This document shows, in pieces, positions 26,902 through 35,197 of a stretch of 64,000 bases of DNA. Position numbers and translations under genes: made by a program. The number at the start of each line of letters is the position of its first letter. Position 1 is the first letter of the stretch. The notes under the pieces were generated by a model. It was given only the letters and a program-made list of their open reading frames with translations, had not been told where the DNA came from and did no database searches. The stretch covers positions 1,860,001 to 1,924,000 of the forward strand of contig NZ_CP029488.1 of the NCBI RefSeq assembly GCF_003177035.1. The letters are read 5' to 3'. Source of the stretch: Salinisphaera sp. LB1. Its GTDB lineage: Bacteria > Pseudomonadota > Gammaproteobacteria > Nevskiales > Salinisphaeraceae.

Positions 26902-27537
26902 TTGGCTTATCCGTCTCCCATTGTCTTCGACTTGTTTGGCGTGCTGATACGAAAGCAGCGGTCGCCGGACCAGGACAGGCTGGCCGAACTCGCGGGGACC
27001 GACTCAACCGGGTTCAGTGCGGCTTATTGGCAGGAACGGCCGAACTACGACCGCGGCTGTTCACCCGGTGCGTACTGGAGCGCGGTGGGCGCAAGCCTCG
27101 GGTTGTCGTTCAACCAAGGCAAGGTCGAGCAACTCACGGCCCTCGACAACGAAAGTTGGTCCAACGTCGACCCGAGCATGGTGCGGATGTTGTACGAGCT
27201 GCGTCGATGCGATACGCCACTCTATCTGTTAAGCAACATTCCCGACCCGTTATTCACGTTTCTCGATGCGCGCCATGGCTGGCTCGCCGAGCTGTTCGAG
27301 CAGCGCTTCATGTCGTGCGAGATGGGCGTGGCAAAGCCGGAGATCGCGGCATTTGACAAGGCGTTTTCGTCGGTTGCTCGGCGGCACCCGGGGGCGGTGG
27401 CTCGGTTTGTCGATGATAGCCCGAGCAACATTGCCGCGGCCCGCGGCTTGTCGATCGTGTCGCATCGTTATCAAGGACTGGCGGCCCTGCAAGCCTGGCT
27501 TCGTGATTCAGACGAAGCGCAAGAATTAAAGGCTTGA
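26902..27537 (+). CDS. HAD-superfamily hydrolase (YihX/haloacid dehalogenase-like)
   Basis: 211 residues. Motif I is VFDLFGVLI, so the usual second Asp of phosphatases (DxD) is replaced by Phe, as in haloacid dehalogenases. Motif II is LYLLSNIP, motif III GVAKPEIAAF with Lys, and motif IV FVDDSPSN. A helical cap (about residues 20-90) lies between motifs I and II. The start is a TTG at 26902 with AAGGA upstream. The MFS gene starts 22 bases after its stop, so the two form an operon likely under the divergent DeoR. The substrate is unknown. Confidence 0.88.
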   Translation: MAYPSPIVFDLFGVLIRKQRSPDQDRLAELAGTDSTGFSAAYWQERPNYDRGCSPGAYWSAVGASLGLSFNQGKVEQLTALDNESWSNVDPSMVRMLYELRRCDTPLYLLSNIPDPLFTFLDARHGWLAELFEQRFMSCEMGVAKPEIAAFDKAFSSVARRHPGAVARFVDDSPSNIAAARGLSIVSHRYQGLAALQAWLRDSDEAQELKA

Positions 27538-27559
27538 CGACGCATGCGAGGCAAGCCGG

Positions 27560-28717
27560 TTGGAAGATCTGGCAGTACAACGGGTATGCGGCACTTCGAC
27601 CTTCCTGGCCAATGGCTTTGGCATGGGCGCGTGGTCGGTTCAGATTGCCAGCGTTCAAGCAGACAACGGCCTGTCCGATTTCATGATTGGCGTCGCACTG
27701 TTGGTCTTTGCCGTCGCTGCGTTGGGCGCCATGCAGATCAGTGGCAAGGCGGCGGCGCGGTATCCGGTCAACTATCTCTGTGCGGGCATTGGCGTGGCGT
27801 TCGCTCTCGCACTTGCAGCACTCGGCTTTGTCGTGGGTATTGCGAGTCTGATCGTGGCCCTGGCCGCCTTCGGTATGGCCCACGGTGCGCTGGATGTGGC
27901 CATGAACGCTCGTGCCAGCATGCTCGAAAACCGAGCGCAACGCCCGCTTATGTCCTCCTTCCACGCCGCATGGAGTATCGGTGGTGCTGTGGGGGCCGGT
28001 TTGGCCGGTATTCTGGCCGCGCATGGCTACGGGCCCGTCGTCGTCTTGCCTGCTACCGCCGTGATAGCGCTGCCCGCCCTGTTGCTGGCTCTGGGCGGCC
28101 ATCAAACCGCGAAGCCAATTTCGACAAGTGCGCCGGCAGAAACGACAGCAAGCACGCGGCGGCTGCGAACAATCCTGCTGCCGTTGCTTTGCGCCATTGC
28201 CTTTCTGGCGCTATTTACTGAAGGCGCGCTGGCCAACTGGAGCAGTATCTACCTCAAGGGCGCTCTGGCCGGCGTATCGGGTGGGTTCGCCGTTGGCTAT
28301 GTGGCGTTTTCGGTCGGGATGTCGATCGGACGACTGGGTGGCGACCCGATCGTGGCGCGATACGGTCGCCGCCGGGTTGGTGTCGCTGGTGCCACTCTGG
28401 CGGCCATCGGCCTGGCCGTCGTGTTGGCGATACCAACCCTTGCCTCGGCCTTGATCTGTTTTGCCCTCGTCGGTATCGGGATGAGCAACGTGGTGCCGAT
28501 CACTTTCGGTAGCGCCGGTCGTGTCGCCCGCTCCGAAGCCGCCGGTATCTCGCGCGCTGCGTCGGCCGGTTACGCCGGTTTCGTGATCGGCCCGCCGTTA
28601 ATCGGGGGATTGGCTGGCCTGGTCACCTTGCCCGTGGCCCTAACGACACTGGTTGCGGCGACGGCGCTGATCGCCACATTCGGGATGTTCGCCTACCGGC
28701 CGACAGAGCGTCTCTAG
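27560..28717 (+). CDS. YbjJ-like MFS transporter
   Basis: 385 residues, twelve hydrophobic segments. Family features match the E. coli YbjJ group: FGMAHGALDVAMNARASMLENRAQRPLMSSFHAAWSIGG in the middle of the N-terminal half, and an SRAASAGYAGFVIGPPLIGGLAG stretch in the C-terminal half. It is the intact paralogue of the frameshifted gene at 21326. It starts with TTG at 27560. Its TAG stop shares the CTAG at 28714-28717 with the stop of the convergent orphan gene. It probably exports or imports a small solute connected to the HAD enzyme. Confidence 0.9.
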   Translation: MEDLAVQRVCGTSTFLANGFGMGAWSVQIASVQADNGLSDFMIGVALLVFAVAALGAMQISGKAAARYPVNYLCAGIGVAFALALAALGFVVGIASLIVALAAFGMAHGALDVAMNARASMLENRAQRPLMSSFHAAWSIGGAVGAGLAGILAAHGYGPVVVLPATAVIALPALLLALGGHQTAKPISTSAPAETTASTRRLRTILLPLLCAIAFLALFTEGALANWSSIYLKGALAGVSGGFAVGYVAFSVGMSIGRLGGDPIVARYGRRRVGVAGATLAAIGLAVVLAIPTLASALICFALVGIGMSNVVPITFGSAGRVARSEAAGISRAASAGYAGFVIGPPLIGGLAGLVTLPVALTTLVAATALIATFGMFAYRPTERL

Positions 28718-29625
28718 CCAGCCGCTGCGCTTGTATCGAGCATATGAACCACCTTTTCCAACCAGACGTTATTGCTCTTATTTTGAGTAATTTCGCCCGC
28801 GGGTACGCTGATGAGTTGTGCGCTTGCGCTATCGTTCTTTGCGACAGCGAAAACGGAATCACGACTGCCTCCCAGGCCGCCGTCATAATTGGGCCTTGGA
28901 CCGGCGGGCGCGTGCTCCGGCGGCTTGATATCTGAATTATCCCATCCGCGCCATTGTTTTTCCGCATCAGACATGCCGGAGGCCAGGCGCGCATCCATCT
29001 CGCGCGCTAGATAATTTCTACCTTCCGCGCTTCCCGCCTGGGACGTGTTGCTGGCCAGATCAAAATACTTGTTCTGGAATTTCGCATCCTTCTCGGATAT
29101 TTGCATAAACGCAAGCACCCGTTCCGCAGGCGTGAATTTGTTGGATTTGTCAAATGCTACATTGGATAAATCCTTCCTGCTCAGTTGCGCGAACGGGTTG
29201 TCGGAAGAAGAGTTATCGGCATTCAGTCCCTTGATGCCGTAATATTCGGAAAGAAGGTAATTGGCCGCCTTGCCCGCAACGGCGTTTCGCTGCGCACTAT
29301 CACCGCCAGGCGTTTGCTGGAGTACCTGAGCCTTCTTTCCGTTTTCCAGGATCTGTTGGTTGAAGTCATGTATAAAGGCGCTGAAGCCGGTACTGGAGCT
29401 ATTATCAGCAGGCCCGGTTGGGATTGATGATGTTTTTGATAACGCTTTGGATTCCTGGGAGATATTAACGACAGCGCTCGGTTTTTCTGCCTTGTTACGT
29501 GAATTGCTGCCAACATCTTGGCCATTGTTCGCGAATGCAATATCTGGATTGCTCTTGTAAAGAGCGCCTTGCTTTATCTCGCGTGAGAAATTCAGTATAT
29601 ACGTTGCTTTAGACGTCGCGTTCAT
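28714..29625 (-). CDS. Orphan AT-rich protein of unknown function
   Basis: 303 residues; I do not recognise the family with certainty. The composition is rich in S, N, A, K and Q. There is no signal peptide, membrane segment or cysteine cluster. The first 110 residues look disordered; a helical core follows (about residues 120-210: NAVAGKAANYLLSEYYG, LSRKDLSNVAFD, FTPAERVLAFMQISEKDAKFQNKYFDLAS), then a proline/glycine-rich tail. Codon and base use is much more AT-rich than the neighbours, a sign of transfer. The ATG at 29625 is chosen because the upstream extension is basic and unlike the rest. A cytosolic or secreted effector is possible, but nothing proves it. Confidence 0.65.
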   Translation of the reverse strand: MNATSKATYILNFSREIKQGALYKSNPDIAFANNGQDVGSNSRNKAEKPSAVVNISQESKALSKTSSIPTGPADNSSSTGFSAFIHDFNQQILENGKKAQVLQQTPGGDSAQRNAVAGKAANYLLSEYYGIKGLNADNSSSDNPFAQLSRKDLSNVAFDKSNKFTPAERVLAFMQISEKDAKFQNKYFDLASNTSQAGSAEGRNYLAREMDARLASGMSDAEKQWRGWDNSDIKPPEHAPAGPRPNYDGGLGGSRDSVFAVAKNDSASAQLISVPAGEITQNKSNNVWLEKVVHMLDTSAAAG

Positions 29626-30476
29626 TTGTCGTCCCGGTTGCCGGATGAAGTCTTCTCGCAAAAGCGAAAAGACTTTGCAAGTCCTTGCGGTGGCTTCGTG
29701 GCTAATCGAAAGGCGGTAAGCGACCGGGCAGGTGCGTGGCCTCAAGTCGTGTACTCGGATAGTAGCGAGTGCCGTCGAACATAGTTGTTGACATATGATT
29801 TTTGATGAGTGCCCGAGAGTGTATTCGTGTCGGGAGGTATCGAATGGGGCGGGGTCACGATGCGAGGATTAGTAGATATTCGTCGCTGTTCGGTCTTCAA
29901 GCGCCCTATCGACCGATAACGCCATTCCTTTAACTCTCGGGCTGATGTTCGTGGCCCCAGTACCGGCCTGATTCGCTAGCGCGGTGGAATGCCGGTTGTG
30001 CGATTGGTAGGCGAGCGGGGGTGCGGCGCGCCTCCCGGCCGGGATCACAGGCGCCGTAGAAGGGATACGCCAAACTGCCGCACTTGATCATGCCCGACAC
30101 GCAGCGGGCCGAATAAGTCAGGGCATGTTGTCAGCCAATGCGCGCGAATGAGGGCAAACAAGCGGGAAGATTAGGGCGCTGTTGGCTTTATCTGTTTCGT
30201 GCGCGCCGGTCTCCGGATGTGAGCAGTCTGCTCAAAGGGCATGCCGAGTTACGCTGTTCGCAACGTGGCCGGTCTTGATTTCGTGATTGCGACAGGCGAT
30301 GCGCCTGCTTGTCGATCTACAGATCGCTTTGAAGCGGTCGTGACACGCGGCCGGCCCACTCGAATCGAGCGGAATGCGGGCGATTGCGCGTTACGCCGGG
30401 GCAAAGACGAATGGCCGCGTCGGGTCGTACGCCGATATTCACGACAGCCGGTTCCAACTTGTCCCTCTGCTCGTCG
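29626..30476. other. 850-bp stretch without a recognisable gene
   Basis: I see no gene here. The only structure noted is that 30340-30476 resembles 24600-24740, so both are the downstream flank of the duplicated deaminase gene. The first 250 bases are AT-rich like the orphan gene and may hold its promoter, but no clear -35/-10 pair stands out. Confidence 0.5.
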
Positions 30477-30920
30477 CTACGTCCCGATATCCTCGTTCCA
30501 GAGTTCCGGCGAGTCGCGCATGAAATCGGCCATGAGTTGTTTGCAGGCGGCATCGTCGAGCACGGTGAGTTCGACGCCGCGCTCGGCCAGATGGGCTTCT
30601 TCGCCCATGAACGAGGTGTTTTCGCCGATCACGACCCGCGGGATGCCATAGAGCAGGATCGCGCCGGAGCACATGGCACACGGCGAGAGCGTGGTGTAGA
30701 GGGTGACGTCCTTGTACCAGGCGCCGGGTTGGCGGCCGGTGGCTTCCAGCGCGTCCATCTCGCCGTGCAGGATGGCGCTGGATTTCTGCACCCGGCGGTT
30801 GTGACCGGCGCCAACGATCTCGCCGTTTTTCACCAGGACGCAGCCGATGGGCACGCCGCCTTCATTGCGCCCGCGCTGGGCTTCGTCCAGAGCAGCCTGC
30901 ATGTAGAAGTCGTGTGGCAT
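30477..30920 (-). CDS. Cytosine deaminase, yeast FCY1 type
   Basis: 147 residues of the CMP/dCMP deaminase fold. The zinc site is HGEMDALEATGR and TLYTTLSPCAMCSGAILLYGIPRVVIGEN, which follows yeast FCY1 closely, as does the end (LDDAACKQLMADFMRDSP and WNEDIG). Known FCY1-type enzymes turn cytosine to uracil, so uracil would feed upp at 11.2 kb. Bacterial CodA is an unrelated amidohydrolase. Start codon ATG at 30920. Two broken copies of this gene lie at 20187 and 24742. Relatives in bacteria may also act on other nucleobases; cytosine is the best guess. Confidence 0.87.
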   Translation of the reverse strand: MPHDFYMQAALDEAQRGRNEGGVPIGCVLVKNGEIVGAGHNRRVQKSSAILHGEMDALEATGRQPGAWYKDVTLYTTLSPCAMCSGAILLYGIPRVVIGENTSFMGEEAHLAERGVELTVLDDAACKQLMADFMRDSPELWNEDIGT

Positions 30921-31056
30921 GACAAATACTCATCTTCGTCGATAAATGAGCCAGTTTAAGGGCTTGGCGAGCCGCCGTGCGCGGTTAGGGGTAAGTGCGG
31001 ATGACGCGCCGCGCGGGGATCAGTTATAACGCAGAAACACCCGCGCGGAGACGGCC

Positions 31057-31671
31057 ATGGCTCGGGATCCGCTCAAGACCTATCGCGACAAACGACGTGC
31101 CGATGTGACGCCCGAGCCTTCGGGCCAGGGCAACCCGCGGCCGGATGACCAGCCGCCGATCTTCGTCGTGCAAAAGCATTCGGCGTCGACGCTGCACTAC
31201 GATTTTCGCCTGGAGATTGACGGCGTGCTCAAGTCCTGGGCCGTGCCCAAGGGGCCGTCGACCGACCCGCGCGAAAAACGCCTGGCGATCGAGACCGAGG
31301 ATCACCCGCTGGATTACGCCGATTTCGAGGGCGTGATTCCGGAAGGCGAATACGGTGGCGGCACGGTCATGGTCTGGGACATCGGGCCGTACGACAATGC
31401 CAAGCGCGATGACACGGGCCACGCGGAGAAATCGCTGTCGGCGTGCTGGGCCGATGGCCATCTCACGGTGAACCTGCATGGCAGTAAGCTCAGCGGCGGA
31501 TACGCACTCACGCATTTCCGTACGGAAGGCAACAAGCGCCAGTGGCTGCTGGTGAAGATCGACGACGAAGACGCCGATGCGCGTCGTAATCCGGTGTCGA
31601 CCGAGGATTATTCGGCGCTCAGCGCGCGTACGACCGGGCAGATCGCGGCCGCGGCGGGTGAGTCGTCATGA
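31057..31671 (+). CDS. LigD 3'-phosphoesterase domain as a separate protein
   Basis: 204 residues equal to the PE module of LigD, which trims 3' ribonucleotides and phosphates at breaks. The known catalytic residues of Pseudomonas LigD PE all have counterparts: His41, His47, Asp49 and Arg51 (within HSASTLHYDFRLE), His83 and Tyr87 (within EDHPLDY). WAVPKGPS and EGVIPEGEYGGG follow. The stop overlaps the ligase start by ATGA. It is the first gene of a three-gene NHEJ operon. It keeps the PE-Lig-Pol order of Pseudomonas LigD, but as separate polypeptides. Confidence 0.92.
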   Translation: MARDPLKTYRDKRRADVTPEPSGQGNPRPDDQPPIFVVQKHSASTLHYDFRLEIDGVLKSWAVPKGPSTDPREKRLAIETEDHPLDYADFEGVIPEGEYGGGTVMVWDIGPYDNAKRDDTGHAEKSLSACWADGHLTVNLHGSKLSGGYALTHFRTEGNKRQWLLVKIDDEDADARRNPVSTEDYSALSARTTGQIAAAAGESS

Positions 31672-32678
31672 ACAAGGCTTGCCTGGAAGGCCGTATCAAC
31701 GGCGACGATTGGGCCAAGGCCCAGAAGGCGCCGATGCCGCGGACCTTCGAGCCGATGCTGGCCACGCTGCACGACCGGCCGTTCTCGGACGAAAGCTGGA
31801 TCTACGAGCGCAAGCTCGACGGCATTCGCCTGCTGGTGTTTCGCGACGGCGAACACGTCGAGTTGTATACGCGCAACGGCCAGCTCCGCAATGATCATTT
31901 TCCCGAGTTGCTCGATCTGTTCGCCGCCCAGCCATGCCGGCGTTTCGTGCTCGACGGCGAGGTGGTGGCTTTCGATGGCGATGTGACCAGTTTTTCCCGG
32001 CTCCAGCAGCGGGCGGGTATTGCCGACCCGGCCGAGGCGCGCGCGTCAGGTATCGCCATCCATTTTTATGTATTCGATTCGCCCTGGATCGAGGATTACG
32101 ACATCCGCCGCGTGCCGTTGCGCCAGCGTAAAGCCCTGCTCCGTGACATCCTCGATTATTCCGGCCGTCTGTATTTCACCGCGCATCGCAACGGCGACGG
32201 CGAGACATTGCTGGCCGAGGCCCGGCGCAAGGGCTGGGAAGGTATCGTCGCCAAGCAGGCCGATAGTTGCTATCGCTGTGGCCGCTCGAAGCGCTGGCTC
32301 AAGCTCAAGTGCCAGGCCGGCCAGGAGCTGGTCATCGGCGGGTACACGGAGCCCGAGGGCGAGCGCATCGGGCTGGGCGCCCTGCTGATGGGCTACTACG
32401 AATCCGGCGAACTGCGCTATGCCGGCCGCGTCGGTACCGGTTTTTCCGATGCCGAGCTGCGACGTCTGCATCGCGTGCTTTCGGCCAGTGAGCGCGAGAC
32501 GCCGCCGTTTGCCGATCCGCCGGACGAGTGCGGCATCCACTGGGTGCAGCCCGAACGCGTGGCCGAGATCGAATTCACCGAATGGACCTGCGACGGCAGG
32601 CTGCGCCATCCCGCCTATCTGGGCGAACGCGATGACAAGGACCCGCATGAAGTGGTCCGGGAAGTGAGCGGAACGTGA
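31668..32678 (+). CDS. LigD ATP-dependent DNA ligase domain as a separate protein
   Basis: 336 residues: nucleotidyltransferase domain with motif I ERKLDGIR (Lys49 is the adenylated residue), DGEVVAFD (motif III area), EGIVAK (motif IV, about 192-197) and WLKLKC (motif V), followed by an OB domain to the C-terminus. It seals nicks and, with the other two modules, double-strand breaks by non-homologous end joining. ATGA start/stop overlap with the PE gene and GTGA overlap with the polymerase gene show strict translational coupling. The fold and order match LigD. Ku is not encoded in this window. Confidence 0.93.
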   Translation: MNKACLEGRINGDDWAKAQKAPMPRTFEPMLATLHDRPFSDESWIYERKLDGIRLLVFRDGEHVELYTRNGQLRNDHFPELLDLFAAQPCRRFVLDGEVVAFDGDVTSFSRLQQRAGIADPAEARASGIAIHFYVFDSPWIEDYDIRRVPLRQRKALLRDILDYSGRLYFTAHRNGDGETLLAEARRKGWEGIVAKQADSCYRCGRSKRWLKLKCQAGQELVIGGYTEPEGERIGLGALLMGYYESGELRYAGRVGTGFSDAELRRLHRVLSASERETPPFADPPDECGIHWVQPERVAEIEFTEWTCDGRLRHPAYLGERDDKDPHEVVREVSGT

Positions 32679-33562
32679 GCGTGCAAATCGACCATATCGA
32701 CAAGATGTTCTTTCCCGACGCCGGGATCACGAAGGGGGATCTGGCCAATTATTACCGCCGGATCGCGCCGGTCATGCTGCCGTATGTGAAGGACCGGCCG
32801 GTGACGCTCAATCGTTTTCCCGACGGCATCGAAGGCACCCATTTCATCCAGAAAGCGGTCCAGGACCATTATCCTGACTGGCTGGAACACGTGACGGTCG
32901 CCAAGGAAGATGGCGAGCTGGTTCAGCCGCTCATCAACTCGGCCGACGCGTTGGCCTATCTGGTCGGCCAGGGCGCGATCGCCTTCCATGTGACGCTGAG
33001 CCGCTACGACCGTCCCGAGCATCCGGATCGGCTCATCTTCGATCTCGATCCGCCGGGTCATGGCGGCGAAGGCGGCGATTTCGCGCCCGTCATCGCCGCG
33101 GCGCGCGCCGTGCGCGATGCGCTGGAAGCGGTGGACCTCACCTCGTTCGTGATGACCTCGGGCTCCTCCGGACTGCATGTGGCGGTCCCGCTTGACCGCC
33201 ATGCGGGTTTCGATACGGTGCGCGAGTTCGCGCAAGGCATTGCCGAGCGTGTAGCCGATGCCCATCCGGAGGAATTCACTACGGCGCACGCCAAGAACAA
33301 GCGCGGCGGGCGGTTGTATCTCGACACCCGCCGCAACGCGGTGAACCAGACCGCCGTGGCCCCGTATTCGGTCCGGCCCAGGCCGGGCGCGCCCATCGCC
33401 ACCCCGCTGGAATGGGACGAGCTTGCCGATGCGGACATCGGCCCGCGGCGCTTCCATGTTGGCAACATCTTCCGGCGCCTGGCGCAGCGCGATTGCCCCT
33501 GGTCGAACATCGCCCGCCACGGGCAGAGTGTGCGACGCGCCCTCGAACGGCTGCGTGATTAG
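32675..33562 (+). CDS. LigD polymerase (primase-like) domain as a separate protein
   Basis: 295 residues of the archaeo-eukaryotic primase superfamily as found in LigD. The catalytic pair is in IFDLDP (Asp about 123 and 125). SGSSGLHVAVPL and VAPYSVRPRPGAPIATPLEWDEL are the other conserved blocks, with NRFPDGIEGTHFIQK near the N-terminus. It adds nucleotides, with a preference for ribonucleotides, at broken ends. The GTG start at 32675 overlaps the ligase stop. The gene ends 31 bases before the IS110 transposase end, so anything that followed, such as ku, may have been moved or lost. Confidence 0.93.
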   Translation: MSVQIDHIDKMFFPDAGITKGDLANYYRRIAPVMLPYVKDRPVTLNRFPDGIEGTHFIQKAVQDHYPDWLEHVTVAKEDGELVQPLINSADALAYLVGQGAIAFHVTLSRYDRPEHPDRLIFDLDPPGHGGEGGDFAPVIAAARAVRDALEAVDLTSFVMTSGSSGLHVAVPLDRHAGFDTVREFAQGIAERVADAHPEEFTTAHAKNKRGGRLYLDTRRNAVNQTAVAPYSVRPRPGAPIATPLEWDELADADIGPRRFHVGNIFRRLAQRDCPWSNIARHGQSVRRALERLRD

Positions 33563-33593
33563 ATACCATCTTGCCGTCTCCGCACCAAGGGGC

Positions 33594-34577
33594 TCATGTA
33601 GCGCCTTGGGGTTGATAGGGCGTCTGGTGCTTAAGCACGCCATACGCGAGATGGACGAGCTTGCGCATGGCGCCGCCGAGGGCGCTCATATCGCTTTTAC
33701 CGCGTGCTGTTAAGCGTTGATACTGGGCCGCGATATCCGGGTTGTGTTTGGTGCTGACGATGGCGGCCATATAGAGCAGTTGTCGCAGTTTAGGATTACC
33801 GGCCTTGGATAGACGCGGCGGTCCATGGACCGAACTCCCCGAATCCCACGGCACCGGGATGACGCCGATGAAGGCCGCGGCTTGGCGGGCACTGGTGAAG
33901 TCGCGGCTTCGCAGTGTGGCCAGCAGGCGCCGCGATACGGTGGGGCCAATGCCGGGCACCGACTCTAATAAAGCGCGATCTTTTTTCAGCGCGGGATGGC
34001 GATCGATATGATCGTCAATATCGCGCGTCAACCGATCGCGTTCGGCCCGTAGCGCGTCGAGCACCGTATCGATCGACGCGATGATCTCTTCGGCCTGAAC
34101 GACCTCGGCCTTTTCCCGGCGATTGCGCTCGCGTTGAATATCCTTATCGAGCGCCTCAAGACGGGCGAGACGCGCTTTGAGTCCACGCACCGCCGCAGGT
34201 TCGGGCTGCCACAGCCGCGGGCGACGAGCCGCCCCATAGCGGGCCAGAACGACGCTGTCTTTCCGGTCGTTCTTGCCGCGCACTCCCAGGCTTTTGGCAA
34301 ACTCCCGGACCTGCGCGGGGTTCATCACGGACACGCCCAAACCGGCCTCATAAAGCGCCTGAGCCAAGGCTTCGTGATAAATCCCGGTCGCTTCCATGAT
34401 GATGTGGATTTGATCGGCCGGCGTGCCGGTCTGCTGCGCCAGCCAGTCCAATACAGCTGCGTGCCCCGCGGTGTCGTTGCCAAAGACCTTGGTCTTGACC
34501 TTGACCCGATCAGGATCCCGCAGCCAAGCACAGTCGAATTTGCGTTTACTGACGTCAATGCCGATGTAGACGGTCAT
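33594..34577 (-). CDS. IS110-family transposase
   Basis: 327 residues. The N-terminal RuvC-like DEDD domain shows Asp8 (YIGIDVSK), Glu62 (IIMEATG), and Asp104 and Asp107 (GKNDRKDS). A coiled region (about 125-195) follows, then the C-terminal Tnp domain with PGIGPTVSRRLLA and the serine-bearing SGSSVHGPPRLSKAGNPKLRQLLYMAA. IS110 recombinases are guided by a bridge RNA made from the element's own non-coding end. The ATG at 34577 has GAAGG upstream. The frame is intact, so the element may be active. It sits between the ligD operon and MITE family 1 copy 3. Confidence 0.95.
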   Translation of the reverse strand: MTVYIGIDVSKRKFDCAWLRDPDRVKVKTKVFGNDTAGHAAVLDWLAQQTGTPADQIHIIMEATGIYHEALAQALYEAGLGVSVMNPAQVREFAKSLGVRGKNDRKDSVVLARYGAARRPRLWQPEPAAVRGLKARLARLEALDKDIQRERNRREKAEVVQAEEIIASIDTVLDALRAERDRLTRDIDDHIDRHPALKKDRALLESVPGIGPTVSRRLLATLRSRDFTSARQAAAFIGVIPVPWDSGSSVHGPPRLSKAGNPKLRQLLYMAAIVSTKHNPDIAAQYQRLTARGKSDMSALGGAMRKLVHLAYGVLKHQTPYQPQGAT

Positions 34578-34768
34578 CTCGTGCCTTCTCCTTGTTCGTG
34601 CAGTCTCACCGCGCCAGCGGGGACTTGGAACCCATTCACGTTTGCGAGATGAAAAATCGGTCGGGCGCATGATCTAACGCGCAAGCTATAAGCTTCAGGG
34701 TCTGTGGATGCTCACCCGACCGAGCACCGCTGACTGGTAGCTAATCAGTCAGCTTCGGCAAGACACAA
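34578..34768 (-). ncRNA. IS110 left non-coding end, possible bridge-RNA region
   Basis: The 190 bases before the transposase start encode no protein but are structured: cggtcggg (34658-34665) pairs with cccgaccg (34715-34722), enclosing the short stem aagctATAagctt, and ctgact (34730-34735) pairs with agtcag (34747-34752). In the IS110 subgroup the bridge RNA comes from this side of the gene. That this copy does so is an inference, and the exact ends of the element are not defined. Confidence 0.4.
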
Positions 34769-35076
34769 GGGTCTGTTGCCGTTTCGTCCGAGTCCGCGCC
34801 AAGCGCTTCCTGAAAAATTACTTGGGGGCGGCAAGACGAGGCGTAGCGAACGTGGCGTAGTCGTTCTACGAGAGAGCACCAACGCTGGATTGCCGTCGTG
34901 TCGTCAATCGTTGGGCGCTTGTCCCGAAGGGTTGGGCCGCCCATAAAAAATTTACTAGGGGCGCCCTGCGGCGTTGCAAGTCTTGATCGTGGCACGCCAC
35001 GATGCGGCGACTCGCGCCTTGCCGGACACGTTTTGCGGTCTCCAACGCGGCGCTCGTACGAAACGGCAACAGACCC
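34769..35076. mobile_element. MITE family 1, copy 3 (308 bp, variant with three substituted segments)
   Basis: Same 19-bp terminal inverted repeat as copy 1 and near-identical backbone. In three places short segments of copy 1 (TGTTTTG, CAAAACA, AAATC) are replaced by longer unrelated stretches of about 19-22 bases. The first two replacements destroy the internal 20-bp pairing of copies 1 and 2. The right border carries TA, the left AA. It lies just beside the IS110 non-coding end. Confidence 0.8.
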
Positions 35077-35197
35077 TAGAAGGGGCAGGGTGAGTGTTCG
35101 TTTATCGCGTGGCTCTGCATCGGGCGCAGCGTCGGCAGCACGCGCCCGAGCGATAGTATTGACGACAGAGCGACTCGTTATTCCACGGCTTGCGCCG

